Shown here: positions 13,417 through 16,069 of the stretch, piece by piece
How the letters are laid out: each line of letters opens with the position of its first letter
Numbering within the stretch: the stretch's first letter is position 1
Origin: an uncultured Bacilli bacterium
GTDB taxonomy: Bacteria > Bacillota_I > Bacilli_A > RF39 > UBA660
NCBI GenBank assembly: GCA_947630095.1
Contig: CANRGI010000010.1
Coordinates: 1 to 16,069 of the forward strand
Reading direction: 5' to 3'
Length of the DNA stretch: 16,069 nt
Notes under the pieces: model-generated
Seen by the model: only the letters and a program-made list of their open reading frames with translations
The model's database searches: none
What the model was told of the DNA's origin: nothing
Made by a program: the position numbers and the translations under genes

Positions 13417-15855
13417 TTAGTTGTCTGCTGTAGCACATTCTGCATCTATCTCTGGAATATATGGATTGTCTGTTGTTCCCTTTCCTGTTACTGTTACACA
13501 AGATTTCAGAGAAACTACTGGACGAACTCCACCATTCGTACCATTAACATTTGTAGTGCCTAAATAACCAGGGCTATTTGAACCATAAATGTAAAAAACT
13601 AATGCGAGTTTACTATTTCCACCATTGAGGTGAGATGGGCTCATTGTCCACCAAAATGTTTTTCCTGTTATACTTTCACCATTACTATTTTGATAATAAT
13701 AAGAACTTTCGTTACTAGTATTATATAAACCACCTGCATATGCTATTTCGTCGGCTGTCATTAATGCTATTGGTTTATTTCCTAATTTTTCATTTCCAAC
13801 ATTAATATCATTGCTTCCTGTAAATCTATCCGTTTTATCTGCTCCACCAGTTGAACTTGAATATAAAGTTCCAGTTGCATCATTTCCACATTTAAACGAT
13901 GGTCTTTTACTTTCTATTAATCTTTTATACACTGCATAAGACATTGCATAAGTAGAATAACTAGAGGTTGCTCGGTCATTACAATATACTGCTGTTCTGC
14001 TCAAATATGTACTAAATGGATATTTTTGGTCATCAGTATTTATCATATTTTTATCATACCAATTATCTATTGTTTCCTTTATTGTTGAGTCAGTTTCATT
14101 TGTTCTATTTTTTGCTAAATCTCCGCTCGTTCCATACATATATCCTACATACATAGTATCATTATATGAAGAATTATAAAATATTGATGTTCCATTATCT
14201 ATTATACCATTTGCTTGATCGTGCCCAGTATACTTCCCATCTAAACCTTTTTCTGCTTTTCCTGAATACAATAACCTTACACTTCCGTCTTCATTGGTTC
14301 TTATTATTCTCCACCAATATCCTCCGAACACCACCCAATTATTTTGAACTGGACCTGCAAAATATAATACTTCATTTATTGTTGGGTCTTTTCCATCTGT
14401 TTCCAAAAATTTTTCGTCATTTTCTACATACAAACCTGGTTCTGTAAACGTACTTTTAAAACTTTCCGTATCTCTTGTTTTTATATTGGGATTATCGACT
14501 TTTAGTTTTGCCATAAATGCTGGTCCCTTATATTCTACAAAATCTATCGTACAATAATCAGGTGCATGTAAATTAGTTAAAGTCATAGATTTACTTTTCA
14601 AATTCCATTTTGCTTTTGTTCCATTTTTACATATAACACTGCCTATTGTTTTATCACTATTATTTAAAAGAGTTTCAAAATCTTCTGTAGTATTTTGCCC
14701 ATTTACTGTCCAAGCAACTATATTTATATCTTCCTTTGGACTTATTCTATATGGGTCTTCTAACGTTCCTTTTCCTGTTACTGTGACGTCTGTTTGTAGA
14801 TATGCTACTGGTCTTACTCCACTATCTCCACTTACATCTTGTATTCCACTTGGAGTGATATTTTTAATAGTTCCATTACCTAATGCAAACCAATTATTAG
14901 TATTTCCTAAGTAAGACTCATACCCACCTGCTTGTTCATATTCATAAACACTTAATAAACCTATTTTAGAATATTCACTTGTTGTACAACCATCTTTTGT
15001 ACAATTAAATTTATTAGTATTTTCTATTATTTCACTTGCTTTATCTAGTGTAGTATAGAAATTAGTTAATTTATCTTTTATATTATCTTTACTTGTATTT
15101 GTTCCATAATTGTTGTTATAAACCACTTTAGCATAAGTTGTTCCATCCAATTCATAACTCCCTGTTATTCTCCATAAATTTTGTGTCTTATCTTCATTTG
15201 TTGGATATTGAAGATAGTTAGTTATTGTTCCTCCACCATATAAACACTCCTTACTTTCACTTGTTACACACCCAGTATCTTTTTCTACTATATCTACTAA
15301 TCTATTATTTCCTGCTTCTACACTTTCTGTGTATGTTCCTGGTATTGTTACATATCCATTGTTTAAGTCAATTGATACTTTAGAATTAAACTTATAACCA
15401 CCAAATACTTTAAAATCTGTTATTGCTTGACTTGAATTTCCATTATTACTTATTACTACTCTTACTTTTCTTGTATAGTTATTATTGTAATCTTCTATAA
15501 CTCCTTCACTCTTCCATTGAGTTTTATCAGTATACTTTACTTCAGCATTACCTGCTTCATTTTTATAAGCAAGTGCATATCTACTGTCAATTGGATTTAC
15601 TGAAGATATTTGTATAGTTACAAAACATTCAGTATCTTGAGGTGTTGTTACTTTTGTTTCACTAACTGTACACACTTGGTTAGCATCTGCTTCTATCTTT
15701 ATCCCGTAATTAAGTTCTGCAATAAGTAACTCACTTACTTTATAGTTATCTGTTCCAATTAAAAATGTCCCATAAGATAAACTCATTACTAGCATTAATA
15801 TCACTATAATTGCTATTCCTAATCTTGTTTTACTACTTAATATTCTCTTTATCAT
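13417..15855 (-). CDS. large signal-anchored surface protein with two C-type-lectin-like modules
   Basis: 812 residues. An N-terminal hydrophobic helix (about 12-33) without a lipobox suggests an uncleaved anchor or signal peptide. Residues 35-195 form a beta-rich region with a Cys pair. Two related modules follow. Module one (about 204-371) has LWRITGSYELDGTTYAKVVY and ends in GVRPVAYLQTDVTVTGKGT. Module two (about 497-800) has YWWRIIRTNEDGSVRLLYSG, IALMTADEIAYAGGL, FWWTMSPS and ends in GVRPVVSLKSCVTVTGKGT. The WRI start, WW-SP core and GVRPV end are typical of DUF6273/formylglycine-enzyme-like (C-type lectin) folds found in many gut Firmicutes. No LPXTG motif at the C-terminus (ECATADN). 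It is probably a binding or adhesion protein, but the ligand is unknown. ATG 15855 follows AAAGGAG; the leader contains a terminator and a short ORF. Confidence 0.75.
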   Translation of the reverse strand: MIKRILSSKTRLGIAIIVILMLVMSLSYGTFLIGTDNYKVSELLIAELNYGIKIEADANQVCTVSETKVTTPQDTECFVTIQISSVNPIDSRYALAYKNEAGNAEVKYTDKTQWKSEGVIEDYNNNYTRKVRVVISNNGNSSQAITDFKVFGGYKFNSKVSIDLNNGYVTIPGTYTESVEAGNNRLVDIVEKDTGCVTSESKECLYGGGTITNYLQYPTNEDKTQNLWRITGSYELDGTTYAKVVYNNNYGTNTSKDNIKDKLTNFYTTLDKASEIIENTNKFNCTKDGCTTSEYSKIGLLSVYEYEQAGGYESYLGNTNNWFALGNGTIKNITPSGIQDVSGDSGVRPVAYLQTDVTVTGKGTLEDPYRISPKEDINIVAWTVNGQNTTEDFETLLNNSDKTIGSVICKNGTKAKWNLKSKSMTLTNLHAPDYCTIDFVEYKGPAFMAKLKVDNPNIKTRDTESFKSTFTEPGLYVENDEKFLETDGKDPTINEVLYFAGPVQNNWVVFGGYWWRIIRTNEDGSVRLLYSGKAEKGLDGKYTGHDQANGIIDNGTSIFYNSSYNDTMYVGYMYGTSGDLAKNRTNETDSTIKETIDNWYDKNMINTDDQKYPFSTYLSRTAVYCNDRATSSYSTYAMSYAVYKRLIESKRPSFKCGNDATGTLYSSSTGGADKTDRFTGSNDINVGNEKLGNKPIALMTADEIAYAGGLYNTSNESSYYYQNSNGESITGKTFWWTMSPSHLNGGNSKLALVFYIYGSNSPGYLGTTNVNGTNGGVRPVVSLKSCVTVTGKGTTDNPYIPEIDAECATADN

Positions 15856-15879
15856 TTTACATACTCCTTTCTAGGCACA

Positions 15880-15908
15880 GAAAAACACATAGTTAAAATA
15901 CTATGCGT
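15880..15908 (-). terminator. attenuator in the leader of the large surface-protein gene
   Basis: On the minus strand ACGCATAGT (15908-15900) pairs over 9 bp (one G-U) with ACTATGTGT (15893-15885), loop ATTTTA, followed by UUUUUC. It lies between the leader promoter and the structural gene, 25 bases before the ATG, so it would stop most transcripts before the gene. Confidence 0.7.
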
Positions 15909-15942
15909 TCGGGTATGCAAAAAGATAAAAGAATTTTTTAGT

Positions 15943-15996
15943 CTATAATACCCCCCCCATATCAAACATTTGTACTGTCAAGTTATTTTTCCTCAT
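15943..15996 (-). CDS. leader ORF of 17 codons containing the G8 run
   Basis: ATG 15996-15994 follows AAAAAGGAG (16015-16007) by 10 bases. It encodes MRKNNLTVQMFDMGGVL and stops at TAG 15945-15943, two codons after a run of eight G. No similarity recognised; the reading-frame consequences of the G run are more notable than the peptide. With one G fewer the frame would stay open for 47 codons and end at TGA 15854-15852, overlapping the ATG of the large gene. Translation here could influence the terminator that follows. Confidence 0.45.
   Translation of the reverse strand: MRKNNLTVQMFDMGGVL
15951..15958 (-). repeat. homopolymer run of eight G (C8 on the plus strand)
   Basis: By far the longest G/C run in this AT-rich window. 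Runs of this length are prone to gain or loss of bases by slippage during replication. It lies inside the leader ORF. Confidence 0.9.
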
Positions 15997-16030
15997 ACTC
16001 TCTTATCTCCTTTTTATTATTTATACTTAC

Positions 16031-16059
16031 ATTTTATATCTTTTATTTATTACTGTCAA
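16031..16059 (-). promoter_or_regulatory. promoter of the surface protein/XRE operon
   Basis: On the minus strand TTGACA (16059-16054) and TAAAAT (16036-16031) are separated by 17 bp. The predicted start is near 16024, giving a leader of about 170 bases that includes the short ORF and the attenuator. Confidence 0.7.
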
Positions 16060-16069
16060 CAACTTTTTC

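Noticed and set aside
14166..14447. Plus-strand open frame inside the large surface-protein gene
   Set aside because: His/Leu/Phe-rich product of reading the opposite strand; no ribosome site.
15943..15982. G8 run as a variable promoter spacer between TTGACA (15980-15975) and TATTAT (15950-15945)
   Set aside because: The spacing is 25 bp, and even large changes in run length would be needed to reach 17; an alternative -35 TTGATA stands only 9 bp away. The leader-ORF explanation needs just one base.
1..16069. Mycoplasma-type genetic code (TGA as Trp)
   Set aside because: TGA ends several genes at sensible positions and all Trp codons in conserved motifs are TGG.

Overview
The window is strongly AT-rich with tightly packed genes. 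TGA acts as a stop (for example at 7581-7583 and 13174-13176) and tryptophan is always TGG, so this is not a Mycoplasma-type code. Strong AAAGGAGG ribosome sites, extended -10 promoters, compact U-tail terminators, a Bacillus-like elongator tRNA-Met and sortase-anchored surface proteins point to a low-GC Gram-positive. My inference is an uncultured, probably host-associated member of the Bacilli (RF39/Erysipelotrichales-like). That placement rests on style of sequence, not on a search.

Layout. 1-1663 (-) is a HerA/DUF87-type ATPase cut by the window edge. 1787-2605 (+) holds a glycerophosphodiester phosphodiesterase and tRNA-Met(CAT). 2606-3072 has no protein gene but contains a candidate minus-strand small RNA and the promoter/operator of a Fic protein (3073-3813). 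A degenerate protein-kinase-fold gene follows (3884-4729), then an Ogg-type DNA glycosylase (4726-5556, -) divergent from cysS (5657-7060). A three-gene minus-strand unit at 7057-7841 encodes a small membrane protein, a small unknown protein and an XRE regulator.

7972-9253 holds two paralogous YehR-like lipoprotein genes, the first broken by a frameshift, followed by an array of 12-bp direct repeats between two terminators. 9254-11390 (-) is a two-gene cell-surface unit: a thioester/CnaB adhesin with a VPKTN sorting motif and an overlapping sortase. 11578-13111 (-) is a small membrane protein and an RlmI-type rRNA methyltransferase. 13174-15855 (-) is an 812-residue signal-anchored surface protein with two related C-type-lectin-like modules, followed 9 bp later by an XRE regulator.

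The most interesting part is the leader of the 812-residue gene (15856-16060, -). It has a TTGACA promoter, a short ORF with its own ribosome site, a run of eight G inside that ORF, and an intrinsic terminator before the structural gene. In the present G8 state the leader ORF stops just after the run. With one G fewer it would stay open through the terminator and end at a TGA overlapping the ATG of the surface-protein gene. This looks like a slipped-strand (phase-variable) attenuation switch. It is a hypothesis read from sequence only. Other points worth a look are the 12-bp array, the sortase without an arginine after its cysteine, the Fic protein with Asn in place of the inhibitory-motif Ser, and the minus-strand small RNA.
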